Assembly: GCA_003254905.1 (NCBI GenBank)
Contig: QANU01013978.1
Coordinates: 152,052-216,051 of the forward strand
Length of the DNA stretch: 64,000 bases
Source of the DNA: Nissolia schottii
Lineage: Eukaryota; Streptophyta; Magnoliopsida; Fabales; Fabaceae
Direction: 5' to 3'
How positions within the stretch are numbered: position 1 is the first letter of the stretch; each line of letters opens with the position of its first letter. Shown here piece by piece: positions 12,010 to 23,199 of the stretch. The position numbers and the translations under genes are program-made. Below the pieces are notes generated by a model, which searched no databases, was not told the DNA's origin, and saw only the letters and a program-made list of their open reading frames with translations.

Positions 12010-13688
12010 CTATGTTGAAAATTTATATTTCCAATATTTGTGGGCTAATATTCGTTAACGATTATATTAGCTATTTATCATAAATGATTTAATTTGGTGA
12101 TCTAATTATTTGGTTAAAAGCATGTTACACTTAAAGAAAAATCGAATGTGGACCCAAATGGGTAGATGCCAGTATTGGCCCATCAAGGGATAATGGAACC
12201 CTGGTGAGCTTAAATACGCTAGGAATGGTTATGGTCCCCAACACACCAAATCAAAAAAAATTTCACTTCTCCCCATCAAAAGAGAAACAGAAGGTCCCAT
12301 TTGAGGAGCTAAGGAGGTTTGGTTGAGGAATACCATGGAACCAACGACCTCGTTCATGATCAATTACACCAAGGGATTCCTATCGATAAACCATGGATAC
12401 ATGTATTTATGTAATCCCATAATTCTTGATAATCTGACGTGATGTAAATGATAAATTCTAATTGTCTAACCTGCTCCCATCCTTCCAATCTATACGAGCC
12501 GTGTTTAAAGCAACAAAATCCTCCTCCATCCAAAATTTTGACCTTAGGGCGCCAAATTTTGACCTTGGGGCACCCCCATAACCATATCACAAAAATACAC
12601 CCATTTGATGTTCCCTGCAATCTTCGTCGGCATACCCTTAACCCCATCATCTTTGTCACCAGATACACACCCATTGATGCATTGTATATATTCAGTTATT
12701 TATCTCACTTTAATCACATGTTTTAGTATTGAACTGTATATAAGAATAAGGAATTAACAAGAACTTGTATTATGTACTCTTGGAATTTAGTTTTGTGAAT
12801 TATGAATAAATTGTGCCATTTTATGGAAAATAGTTACTTAAGGATCTTATGCGTTTAACCGCTCGCTTTTGAGTGTTGTTTTGCGTAGGAACGCACCTTG
12901 ATACTAGGGATTGAACAAGAATTCAAGGAAGAATGAATAATTATTGTCCCAAACTCTATTTCAAGCTTCATAGCTCACAATTACAATATAATGGAGTTTG
13001 GGCATAAAGTTGAGCTTTTACAACAATTCTTGTGTGATTTATGGATGTTATGTTGTCTCCATACTTCAGGCATAATATGAGTTGTAGACTTCAAAAGCTT
13101 AAACTTCCTATATGGTTTGAAATATAACAGAAATATCTAAAACTTTGATGAAGACCTCAAGAGCTGAATTGAATGTCTACTTGGTTAAATAACACCTGGA
13201 AGTCGGAACAACAATGCTCGAATTACAGCTTGAAGTTTCCGCAAAAATCGGGGCTCCATTTCTTTATTAGAAGTCCAAATGAGACAAAATTTGAGTCTAT
13301 TTCATGTGGGATTGAAATATCTACAACTTTTATGAAGAAACTTTTCACAAATTTCGCACACAGTTCGCTGCAATGAGCATTTCTTCACTACAGCGAAGGT
13401 TGATCACTATATTCGCACTGAATCAACATTGGGTCATTGCTATTGTTGTACCCTTCGCTACAGCGAAGAATGCTCAATACATCGAACAAGAACAGTAAAA
13501 AATGGATATAGATAGAGCTCAACCTCCCCATTTCTTCCTTGCACCAAAACTGAGCTCAAATCCATCTCTAGCTTGATTTTTCCTCTCTAGAACCTCTTTT
13601 CGTGTTGTTTTTCCATTTTTTAAAATATTTTGTTAATATTTTTACTTTAATATTTTGTTGTAATTAGGCAATTAATCCCCTTGATTAA
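12010..13688. other. Unassigned repeat-like sequence
   Basis: Low coding potential, with short open frames on both strands that match nothing I recognise. The tone is of decayed LTR-retrotransposon or other dispersed repeat DNA, but no LTR pair, tRNA-primer site or polymerase motif was seen. Confidence 0.4.
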
Positions 13689-13848
13689 GCTATAGTTAGC
13701 GGAGTGATTATTCCCCACTTAGTTTCTAGGTTGGCCGGAGTGATTTTACCCGCACCTAGTTTCTAATTGGCAGAGTGGATTCCCCCTGCCTAGGCTATAG
13801 TTTAGTAGAGTGGATTACCCTCTCTTAGTTTACATTATGCCTTTTTAA
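13689..13848. repeat. Degenerate ~40-bp tandem repeat (about 4 units)
   Basis: Units are built on a pattern of AGTGGATTAYYCCCC, then CCTAG or TTAGTTT, then a short A/T spacer. They occur near 13695, 13738, 13780 and 13808. Sequence drift between units is high. Confidence 0.6.
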
Positions 13849-14812
13849 TTTCTTTTACCTTGTGCAAGGTTTTCTAAGGATTTATGTTTGTTAATGTTAT
13901 ATGCTTTAATTATATTTTAATATGATTCTAATTCCTCTCACTTATTCCTAGGTGTATTTTAATTAATGATTATTAGTTGTCACAGTGCTAGTAGTTTGAT
14001 TCATGTTGACATTCCGATGTGCATGTAATGCATGATTTATGCTAATTTTGGAATGTTTAATTGATTAATTAAATGATACTAGTTTGGTACAAAAAAGAAA
14101 TTGGGTAATTTTGATATAAATTAGGCTGTGCAATTGGTTCTTAAGCTAATAGCACCATGATGATGGAAAACTAGTTCTTGGCAAAAATCTTAATTTGAAT
14201 TGCGATTGTGATTCTATTAAGTAAAATTGCATACTAGTGATACAATGGTGTAACTAGTAAATCAATCATCAACGAAAACTGAACTTTTCAAGAATGCCGA
14301 CAACAACCATCAATCTGTAGAACTCCTTACACATGTAATTTTAATCGCTTGTTTAAAGTTCTACTTGAAATCTAAACCCACAAACAAAAATACCCCAATT
14401 TTGTTGTTCAAGATTAATTAAAGTTCTTCATTAAGAGACGATATGAGTTAGCCCCTATACTACCTTTTAATCTAAGAAAAACTTAATTTTATAAATTTAA
14501 TTTTGACACCGCATTAAAATCAAACGACGTTTTGGTGTGTGTTTACCCACCCCACTCTCCCCCTTATCATCTCCATGAACCTCACCTCACTTCACTTGAA
14601 CCTCATTGTATTTCACCCTCGTGCCCTCACTCCCTTCCATTCTAAAGAAGTAAAACTATAATTCGAGTCAACGAGAAATGATCTACTATTTTTTCTTATA
14701 TGATTTTTTTTTTAACAATAATTTTTTTTCTCAGACAAATTTGGGTATCAATATTGTCCAAATATTATTATTGTTGCAAAAAGTGATTGAGTGATTAATT
14801 TTTAAGTTTCTA

Positions 14813-14856
<44 letters not shown>

Positions 14857-15378
14857 AATTATGAATAATATATAAATAAAAATATTTGATTCTCATACTT
14901 ATTATTTCAACCTAACCCTCTTACCTACCTATATTATATATAATTAATTAACCATGTAAAATACTTTTAAACTCACGCAAATCAAAATAATATTTACCAA
15001 TCAATATATTTGATGGCTTGAGACATAGGACAATGCAGAAAAGGATCGATAGAGATTGTTCCCGATCGATAACTATTTTAATATTTACCATATATTTGTC
15101 AATATTTACTTTTAACTTTTAATAAATATCATTTAATTGAAAAAAAAAACTTAAATAAATAATTATGAGCACAATAATAAAAGTTAACAATGTCATGTCT
15201 AATAAGTTGCTTTGTTACAAGATATGTGAGAGGTACATTTATGGTGACAAAGGGCAGGTCAACTTGAGGCAGACATGACAATGTATAGAGAGATTTCATA
15301 CTCTTTTTTTTTTTTTTTTTTTTTTAGATACTAGTTACTAGATGGATACACCTATACATGTATCCCATATATTTGATT
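13849..15378. other. AT-rich intergenic stretch with microsatellites
   Basis: No gene supported. It contains an (AT)n run at about 14815-14854 and a T-rich run at about 15304-15326. Confidence 0.7.
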
Positions 15379-16075
15379 TTAGCAACATACGTAACCAACT
15401 GGCGGGGTGCAACATAATCTGCGACATTGAATGCCATGTCCTCCTCCACCCAAATAATCACCATGTCCTCCCAACCCCTGCATATTATGATTTGTTTTCG
15501 AGTCTCCTGTTATACTATCTGCAATATAGACATTGACTATATGATATATTATATTTTTTTTGTGGAATTTACATAAGTACTCATTTGACAAATAAGTAAT
15601 ACAATCGTTCTTGAAGTCATGGAGAATCCGCACCTTGGCCTTGATTTATGTCATGGATGACTTCACTCATGCCATTTACCTCTCTAACATTCTCAACTGC
15701 AGGCACTTTAATTAATTGTGAAAATCAAATGACGTGTGTCATTTTGTTTGCATTGAAAAATGACAAATGTATAAATCATGAATGCAATTTTTTATCAATT
15801 AAGAGAATCGTTTGTGAAGAAAAGCATATCCTGGATTTTAAACAAGAAAATAATTTAAAAGGGAAACTAAATTGTTAATGGGGCCGAGATTATTCTTTGT
15901 AACCATTTTATGATTTAATGTTCTTAAGGATATTAAAAAAAAATAAGCACATCTCAAACTAACCTGCTTTAGAGTTAGAGGAAGTCTCAAGAAAGTCTCT
16001 AACAACCCCTTCAGAAGGGATGAAAACAACCATGACCAAAAGACCTAAAATTAGTAGGACATTTTTTGAAGCCAT
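15379..16075 (-). CDS. Small secreted glycine-rich/cysteine protein (GRP-type), 3 exons
   Basis: Minus-strand exons 16075-15964, 15696-15634 and 15518-15379, with GT-AG introns in phase 1 both times, give 104 residues. The first 22 or so are a clear signal peptide (MASKNVLLILGLLVMVVF), followed by RDFLETSSNSKA, much like the ARELAETSS block after the signal peptide in the plant glycine-rich protein family (PF07172). The C-terminal part is glycine-rich (GLGGHGDYLGGGGHG) and ends with a cysteine cluster, CRRLCC then GYVCC. Family members are secreted to the cell wall or, in legumes, expressed in nodules or under stress; which applies here cannot be told. The fit of three phases plus signal peptide supports a real gene, though the glycine region is short, so a recently decayed copy is possible. 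Confidence 0.72.
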
Positions 16076-16131
16076 TTTTCAGTATGCAACTTGAATCAAT
16101 TGATGAGAGATGAAAATTAGATAGAATATTG

Positions 16132-16144
16132 TACTATATATATA
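16132..16144 (-). promoter_or_regulatory. TATA box of the GRP-type gene
   Basis: CTATATATATAG lies about 60-70 bases upstream of the start codon at 16075. That is the distance expected for a TATA box with a short 5' leader. Confidence 0.6.
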
Positions 16145-16149
16145 GATGG

Positions 16150-17380
16150 GAAAGAGATAGATCAGGTAAGGATGAGCCCTCAACTTATTATGGTTGAGAG
16201 TGGTCAAAATAAATTTACTGTTCTTTATGGCAGTGACATCAAGCTCAATTTTTTTTATCTTAAATTTGCGTTATCGTACTTAATTGTAAGCTATGAAATG
16301 GAAGCACATTTATTTTTATAAATTTTTATGAATTGACTGGTCAATGAATTTAAGGAACCAGATCCACACTGGCAATTAATGTACAATATTATCCTTAGTC
16401 AACTTGGAAATTTTATTATTATTATTGTTGTTGTTGTTGAAACCGCTTACGGCTCATCATGAAATCGGTAACCCTTAACTCAATCGCAGCGAATCTTCAG
16501 CGCCCGCCAATCCTACAACATTCTATTTGTTCAATTTTGGCTTTGATTTTGTCAAAATGGATTTGTGAATCTCTCTTTCTTTTAAATTGTTTCTAATTTT
16601 GGATTTTTTATTTCCCTTTTTTTTGTTTATGGTTGATTGACACAATTTTTGAGCATTGAGCATGAAGATGTTTGTGTAGCTATGGTAGACGATGGTGCCA
16701 ACATCAAGCAATTTGGACTAATCAAGAAACTCATAATCACCTTAATTTAGTGTTGAATGAATGTACAATGTTGATGCTCAGTTTCACAACGTAAATGCAA
16801 AGGGTATTATGGTGTTTATCTATCTAGTCAAGGATTGATCTAGAAATAGAATTGCAAAGGGAAAAGGGATTCTTGTGCAGATTAATTTGTATAATCTTGA
16901 GTTGGAAAGGGATTGCTTATATCCAATAACCGACGATCTTGTGTTTAAGTCATTGGTGGTTCTGACTTTAATTGTTAATGTTCCTCTCTAGATTAATAAT
17001 CGACTCGAAGGAATTAGATCTTCCCTATGTATGATGAAATTCTAATTAGTTGGGTTAACTAATTGCACCCTCACTTATTATCCAACAAGAACAGAAGTGA
17101 TGTAAACTTATTGTCAATGAGTTCTTGCTTTACAATTTATCAACTAATGTCACGAAAAGCTGGTGGCATCACCGATTCTTGCATGCATTCGAAGGTTAAC
17201 ATCCATTCTGTTGTTTCCATATATACTGCACTCAATTAGTGCAAAATTCTTTTGTGCATGGTTACTTGTTTTGATTTAAAATAATAGTAGCTCTATTTGA
17301 TCTATATTTGGAAAGTATATATGAAGGTGCACAAATAATATTAAATCAGATTTACATATTTTGATTATACATGGGTTGTT
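16150..17380. other. Intergenic, no gene recognised
   Basis: AT-rich sequence with an (ATT)n(GTT)n run at about 16408-16440. It could include the left part of the CACTA element that holds the FAS2 fragment, but no left terminal repeat was found. Confidence 0.5.
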
Positions 17381-17383
17381 CAG

Positions 17384-18440
17384 GGGGTTGCATGGGACCC
17401 TCTAGGTAAATATGTTGCGTCTCTTAGTTCTAGTAGGACATGCCGAATTTACATCAATAAGCCTCGTAAATCAAAGGGCATCGAGAAAACCAATTATATG
17501 TTTGTCAGCGAGTAATTTCCAAGGCAGAACAACCTTTATTAAAGAATTCTAAGGTTCGGATATGGAGCACCATATATAATCATCTTTATTTGCACTATAT
17601 ATAGATGTTTTGTCACATACATAAACCTCAGAAGATCATTAGGGGTCTCTTGATGGTTCATTTCTACTTGTGTCTGCAGGTATTTACGTGAGTAGATCTC
17701 AACTCAATTAATCTTTGAAATTTCTTGCACTACTTTTACAAATTATATTTTGTATCTGTAAATGTGGCTTGCATATTTTGTACAAAAAGATCTTTCTCAG
17801 TAAGCCTTCCAGCCATTTTATCTTTACAAATTCTGTATACAATATGATCATTTTCTATCTAGATGATCCATCAAATTTCCATGCACCACGCATACTATAT
17901 AGCTAATCTCCCTTTTTTAAAGTTCAATTACCCATGTTAAGCTATTGAATTCAAGTTATGAAAGTATTTGTTTGTGATTCGTGTTACTTTATTATCTGAC
18001 CTGATATGCAGGCCTGCTATACAGCTTCCTTGTGCAAGCAGAGCTGTTGTTGTTGTTGTTGTATGGTTTTGCCCCATATTTTTTTAGCTTCGGGGAACAA
18101 ATTCAGGTAATGTAATTGGTATACATGTATTTAAGAACATTTACTATACATAACTGATGCATAATGTTGATTTTTGTTTCGCACAACTGGTTTATTTAAA
18201 CTTCCATATTGCATAATACCGTTATTTGACATTGCCTTCACAAGATGGTTTCTGCTCTTTGGGGGAATTTGAAAACGATGAGCTTGGAACACCTGACTCT
18301 GTATCAGGTAAACGGTCTTCCTTTGGCTATCATATTTTCACTACAAAGAGGTTTGTGATAAGGTGTTCTGTTCTCTAACAATTTCAAGTTTCATTTTTGC
18401 GTTGTAGGTCATGGTGCTACTGATCAAGAGCAATGCTAAC
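17384..18440 (+). pseudogene. FAS2: FAS2 (CAF-1 p60 subunit) gene fragment, intron-containing
   Basis: Pieces of a WD40 protein appear in order and still separated by intron-like DNA. They are: 17384-17560 ([19 protein letters not shown], then KAEQPLLKNSK after a frameshift); about 17640-17690 (DGSFLLVSAG before a GTGAGT); 18012-18106 (PAIQLPCASRAVV with a GTT-repeat expansion, then a stop, LRGTNS and a GTAATG donor); 18183-18307 (GLFKLPY fused by an internal deletion to SQDGFCSLGEFENDELG); and 18408-18440. These match the order of FAS2, the WD40 subunit of the histone chaperone CAF-1. Retained introns show a genomic copy rather than a retrocopy. Stops, frameshifts and the missing N-terminal half show it is not functional. 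Confidence 0.8.
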
Positions 18441-18454
18441 TCTTGAAAGTTTTG

Positions 18455-18948
18455 TATAGTGGTTGGATAAGATTGTTGATACTTAAAAATTAGAGATCTT
18501 TTAAATGTTTAATAGAATGAATTTGAGTGTTTAATGTGAAATTGCATGATATTTTCATTTGAATTGTATGTCCTTTTTTAATATTTCTTTTGACAAAAAG
18601 AGTACCATTGATAGCAATAATAATTATTGTAGCAATAATAATTATTGAAAAAAAATCCTTTTAAGTTTTATCGGCAGTAGTAAATGCCGCTAAAAGTGGT
18701 ATTTGGATGATTGTAACATTGACTTTAGCAGCAATACAAATTGCCATAAATAATTATCATTATTTATCTTAGGTCTTTTGTGACAATTAAATAGGCCTTT
18801 ATCAAAACTTTGTTGAATGGCCGCTAAAACTCTTTAGTGACAACACCAGATAGGGCAAAAGACTAATGGCTGCTAAAAGTTTTATCAACCATTTTTATTG
18901 CTATAAAAGATAAAATTTATTGCCATAAAAACCTTGTTTGTAGTAGTG
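18455..18948 (+). mobile_element. CACTA-type right end, copy 1
   Basis: Ends at 18948 with CTTGTTTGTAGTAGTG, the mirror of a CACTACTACAAACAAG terminus. The 490 bp before it match 19485-20008 in order, including the TAGCAATAATAATTATTG block, a TAAATG motif and GCTAAAAG/GCCATAAA subterminal words. It lies directly downstream of the FAS2 fragment, which suggests that fragment is cargo of the element. Confidence 0.7.
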
Positions 18949-19484
18949 TGTTATGGTTTTGATACTCTGATTGCTAACGTGATGAATCATTAGTGATACT
19001 GTGAGTGTACTTGTTACTTGATCCATTGAATTATATTTGTCACTAGTAAAAGTTGAAAGTTACAGCTTTTGTCCCAGCTTGATTGTTTAGGGACATAGAA
19101 GACATGAAGATGGTATTTAATATTTGACCTAACTTGATTGTTTAGGGTTATAGAAAAGAAAGAACACCCCATTAATTAGTATATCAACTAAATTTTTACA
19201 AGTGTATTTTCAACTATTATTGGTCAATGATGTTATGATTGCTCTGAGTTGAATGGTTGTTAAGATTTGTTATATGGACCTGCAGGTGGCATTGACCATG
19301 GATGCACTGTAATAGTATCAAAGAAGAAAAAAATTGCTCTCGTTGATGAAAATGAAATTGTTCTCAAGAAGAAGAGATCCATTTATAAGTCCAAGACCAA
19401 CCCTTCTTCCTCCTCTACTCCTTATGTGTAGATGAACCTCATTGTAAGATTTGTGTTGTTGATACTAAAAAGGTTAAAATTCTT
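18949..19484. other. Spacer between the two CACTA ends with a short lysine-rich frame
   Basis: An acceptor-like CCTGCAG at about 19281-19287 precedes an open frame to a stop near 19430 encoding VSKKKKIALVDENEIVLKKK. It has no recognised relative. It may be the last exon of a second captured gene or of the transposon's own gene. Confidence 0.3.
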
Positions 19485-20008
19485 TGTTGTTGATACTTGA
19501 AAGTTTAAGATCTTTTGTTGATGATACTAAAAAGTAATGATAGTTATATTTGAGTTTAATAGAATGAATTTGATTGTTTAATGTAAAATTGCATGGTATT
19601 TTCATTTAAATTATATGTCATTTTTTAATTTTTTTTTTGACAAAAAGAATATTATTGGTAGCAATAATAATTATTGTATCAATAATTGTAACAATAATAA
19701 TTATTAAAAAAATATTCTTTTAAGTTTTATCGGCAATAGTAAATGTCACTACAAGTGGTATTTGGATGATTATAACATTAACTTTAATGGCAATACAAAT
19801 TGCTAAAAATAATGGTCACTATTTATCTTAGGTCTTTTGTAACAATTAAATAAGTTTTTACCAGCATTTTGTTGAATGACCTCTACAACTCTCTAGCGAC
19901 AACACCAGGCGGGGGAAAAAACTAATGACCGCTAAAAGTTTTAGCAGGCATTTTTATTGCCGTAAGAGATAAAATTTACTGTCGCTAAACGTCTTGTTTG
20001 TAATAGCG
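19485..20008 (+). mobile_element. CACTA-type right end, copy 2
   Basis: A direct repeat of 18455-18948, ending in CTTGTTTGTAATAGCG at 20008, aligned to the TAGTAGTG terminus of copy 1 with two changes. The two copies stand in the same orientation about 1.06 kb apart. They are two related insertions or a tandem duplication of an element end. Confidence 0.65.
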
Positions 20009-20009
20009 A

Positions 20010-20930
20010 GAGACAGAGGAAGAAGTCTAAATTTTTTTACTCCGAGCTTAACGTCATAGACTAAAGGAATTTTTTTTATGAAGAACTCAAACTAAAAAAA
20101 ATTTAGTAGGCGTAAAATTAAAATTCACAATTTATTAAGAAAAAAAAACTTATTTAACTTTTAAAATTATGAGAAATGATTCTCTTTTGTACAAATTGTG
20201 CATAACCTATATGCACATTTTCACCATTACTCGTTTATGTCAAGAAGGTGAAAAATAAATAAATAAAAATGAGAAATCGATGACTAGGTCATTTGCACGA
20301 GAGGATCCTCTCTCCAGAGTTGTAATGTGTGTATATAGAAGTTTTGATAAGACTAATTGCTACTAGATGATATACATACAGCATACGGTAATGTAATGTG
20401 TTTTAAGCATGTCTGTAATAATTATATTCAAGATTTAAGAGTGTATTGATAATGGGTGGTAATACTCGTGGATAAATAATGTGACAAATTAATACGTTTT
20501 AATATAATATTTATATAGAGATGCATCATGAACTCAAATGGTCTACAAATCATTAAACTTCTTATAAATTATTTGTTTTAATTAGTCAACTAATAAAAAA
20601 TTCATTACAATTATATAAATATAGAATGGTAACTAAATTTAATTATAAAAATGATTAAAAATAAATAAATTAAATAATATAAAATATTTACTCATTCAAT
20701 AGATTTAGTTGAGAAACCGCTCTCATAAAGATGACAATACAACAGACTTTGACAACCAAGGCAAATTTACGTGGCCACCCCCCTCTCGTTGTGAACAGGT
20801 GTTAAACAGATGTCATTGTATCTTCTTCTCACTTCAACGTTTTTTTCCCTCAATTATTAGAATATTTGTAAAAAAAAAAATAAACAAAAAGAAAAAAGAC
20901 TAAAAATAAATAAATAAACAAAACGCCCCA
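20010..20930. other. AT-rich intergenic stretch
   Basis: No gene, RNA or clear element boundary was recognised. Confidence 0.6.
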
Positions 20931-21418
20931 ATTGCAGACGAATGTCACCGTCTCAAACAGGACGTCATGCCACTATTTTTCTTCTCCCCCCTTTCTATTA
21001 ACGCCGTCGCATGAATCAAACATATTTCTCTTAAACGAAGTGGTTGGAGCCCACAGTCCCATTTCTGTTGTATGCACGAGGTGTACACTGTCATCTTCTT
21101 CCCTCAGCGTCTCTATTTCTCTCGCATCGCATTGCATTGCTGCCACGACTCTTTCTATGCCTCCTAAGTATTTGTCCCAACCCCATAACCCAAATATAGT
21201 AAATATTTGTTTCCTATTGAAAAACATTGCATAAGTAAAAGCCTTAGCTCCATAAAATAAAAAACAGAAATAAATATAGAAAAATAAAGATCCCCCTATT
21301 TATTCTCCCACTGCCACACCTATCCTTTTCTCACGCACACACACTCACTCCATTTCGCTTTAATGTCAGTGTCACCAACCCCATTAAAGAATCCCTATCC
21401 ACGTAGTTTCCAAAGAAG
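20931..21418 (+). promoter_or_regulatory. Promoter and leader of the DELLA-type gene
   Basis: The AT-rich sequence gives way to a CCCCCTATTTATTCTCCC stretch (21292-21309), a possible TATA box, followed by a pyrimidine- and CA-rich leader (CACGCACACACACTCACTCC) typical of plant 5' UTRs. The coding region starts at 21419. Confidence 0.4.
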
Positions 21419-22939
21419 ATGAGCGCCGGTGATGCATTTACCTCATTGCCAATGTCAGGTGGCAACTGCATGGATGATCTGCTAGCTGCTATAGGCTACA
21501 AGGTGCGTTCGACAGACATGGCTGACGTGGCGCACAAGCTGGAGCACCTCGAATTGACCATGTGCAGTAACGGAGCCTCTTCCACCCCCGCCTCAAACGA
21601 CGCCGTCGTTCACTACTACGACCCCACCGATGTCTACCCCTGGGTCCAAACGATGCTCACCCAAAACGACACCGCGGTCTTCGACCCGCTGCCGTTTACG
21701 CAAATGGTGGCGGAGGACCCCTCCGACGGAATGGTAACGGCATTGGGAATGGGAGCGGCTCCAACCATGGACCCGGACCAATGCTTGGACCTCGCGCGCG
21801 TTGAAGACACCGGCGTGCGTCTCGTCCACGCGCTCATGTCATGCGCGGAGGCAATCCAGCGAGGGAGCCTCGGCCTCGCCGACGCGCTTTTAAACCACGC
21901 GATGCACCTCGCGTCGCAGCAATCCGGATCGATGAGGAAGGTCGCGTCCCACTTCGCCCACGCGCTGGCGCGTAGAATCTACGGCGCTCACCCAGCCGAA
22001 TCGCTGAGCCCCTCGCTATCCGACATGCTCCACGTCCACTTCTACGAGAGCTGCCCCTACCTGAAGTTCGCGCACTTCACCGCGAATCAAGAGATCCTCG
22101 AATCGTTCACCGCCGCCGCCGCCGTCCACGTCATCGATTTCGGCCTCAAACAGGGGCTCCAATGGCCGGCGCTGATGCAGGCGCTGGCTCTCCGTCCGGG
22201 AGGACCGCCGACGTTCCGCCTCACCGGGATCGGACCTGCCTCGCCGGATAACGCAGTCGACGCGCTGCAACAAGTCGGCTGGAGGCTCGCGCAGCTGGCG
22301 CGAACGATCGGGGTGAGATTCGAGTTCCGCGGATTCGCCTGCGACTGCCTCTCGGATCTGGATCCGAATGTTCTCGATGTCCGGAAAGGAGAACGCGTGG
22401 CGGTAAACGCGGTTTTCGAATTGCATCGGTTGCTGGCGAGACCCGGTTCGATCGAGAGGGTTTTGGACATGGTTAAAGAGATCGAACCGGAGATTGTGAC
22501 GATCGCGGAGCAGGAAGCGAACCACAACGGTCCGGTTTTTCTGGACCGGTTCACCGAGGCGATGCATTACTACTCGAGCTTGTTTGATTCCATGGAAGGC
22601 TCGCCGTTTTGCGAGGACTCGGCGATGTCGGAGGTGTACCTGGGGAGGCAGATATGCAACGTGGTGGCGTGCGAGGGAGAGGAGAGGGTGGAGCGGCACG
22701 AGACGTTGGGCCAGTGGCGGGTTAGGATGGGTTCGGCCGGGTTCGAACCGGTTCGGCTCGGTTCGAACGCGTTCAGGCAGGCGAGGATGTTGCTGGCGCT
22801 GTTCGCCGGTGCGGAAGGGTTTAGGGTTGTGGAGAATGACGGGTGCGTCTTGCTTGGGTGGCAGACGCGGCCGCTCATTGCCACCTCTGCATGGAGAGTC
22901 GCCGGAGCCGCTGCCGCAACCGTTGCCGACGTCGAGTGA
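21419..22939 (+). CDS. DELLA-type GRAS transcriptional regulator
   Basis: An intronless 506-residue protein. DELLA proteins are nuclear repressors of gibberellin responses; GA-bound GID1 receptor grips their N-terminus and marks them for degradation. Here the N-terminal motif is MDDLLAAIGYKVRS (18-31), so D-D-L-L-A stands in place of DELLA, followed by LEHLE (41-45) and a VHYYDP motif (64-69) in place of VHYNP. The GRAS domain is complete: leucine-rich region from about 133, VHVID at 236-240 with QGLQWPALMQALALRP, second leucine region about 275-345, PFYRE-type region about 365-400, RVER at 423-426, and SAW end LGWQTRPLIATSAW. It is shorter than the usual 530-610, with almost no Ser/Thr/Val-rich linker and no basic N-terminal tip. 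GC content is far above the surroundings. Confidence 0.93.
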   Translation: MSAGDAFTSLPMSGGNCMDDLLAAIGYKVRSTDMADVAHKLEHLELTMCSNGASSTPASNDAVVHYYDPTDVYPWVQTMLTQNDTAVFDPLPFTQMVAEDPSDGMVTALGMGAAPTMDPDQCLDLARVEDTGVRLVHALMSCAEAIQRGSLGLADALLNHAMHLASQQSGSMRKVASHFAHALARRIYGAHPAESLSPSLSDMLHVHFYESCPYLKFAHFTANQEILESFTAAAAVHVIDFGLKQGLQWPALMQALALRPGGPPTFRLTGIGPASPDNAVDALQQVGWRLAQLARTIGVRFEFRGFACDCLSDLDPNVLDVRKGERVAVNAVFELHRLLARPGSIERVLDMVKEIEPEIVTIAEQEANHNGPVFLDRFTEAMHYYSSLFDSMEGSPFCEDSAMSEVYLGRQICNVVACEGEERVERHETLGQWRVRMGSAGFEPVRLGSNAFRQARMLLALFAGAEGFRVVENDGCVLLGWQTRPLIATSAWRVAGAAAATVADVE

Positions 22940-23028
22940 GTGGTGAGTTGACTCGGTGGGTCTCGGAGTTGGGGAAGCGGGAAGGAGACGATGTTATGAA
23001 CCAACAAACAAACAAAACACTGTTACTA

Positions 23029-23054
23029 TATATATATATATATAGATATATATA
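23029..23054. repeat. (TA)n microsatellite in the DELLA 3' UTR
   Basis: A TA dinucleotide run broken by GA, about 90 bases past the stop codon. Confidence 0.9.
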
Positions 23055-23090
23055 TTAAGTGAACTGCGAGCTTTCTGAAAGGAGGGAGAG

Positions 23091-23116
23091 AATAAATAAA
23101 TGAGTAAATAAATAAA
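23091..23116 (+). terminator. Clustered poly(A) signals of the DELLA-type gene
   Basis: Several overlapping AATAAA hexamers lie about 150-180 bases past the stop codon, a usual distance for plant polyadenylation control. Confidence 0.5.
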
Positions 23117-23199
23117 AGAACCACCCAGAGTCCTTCTTAGTTGTAATAATTTTGCTTTCAAGTGTGTCTGTATATAAGTGTTTTTGTTTTTTTTCCTAA

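Noticed and set aside
22016..22699. Long minus-strand open frame (227 codons) opposite the DELLA-type gene, and others at 22087-22554 and 22570-23007
   Set aside because: A shadow of the GC-rich GRAS coding region. The peptides are arginine/serine-rich with no domain, while the plus strand encodes a complete known family.
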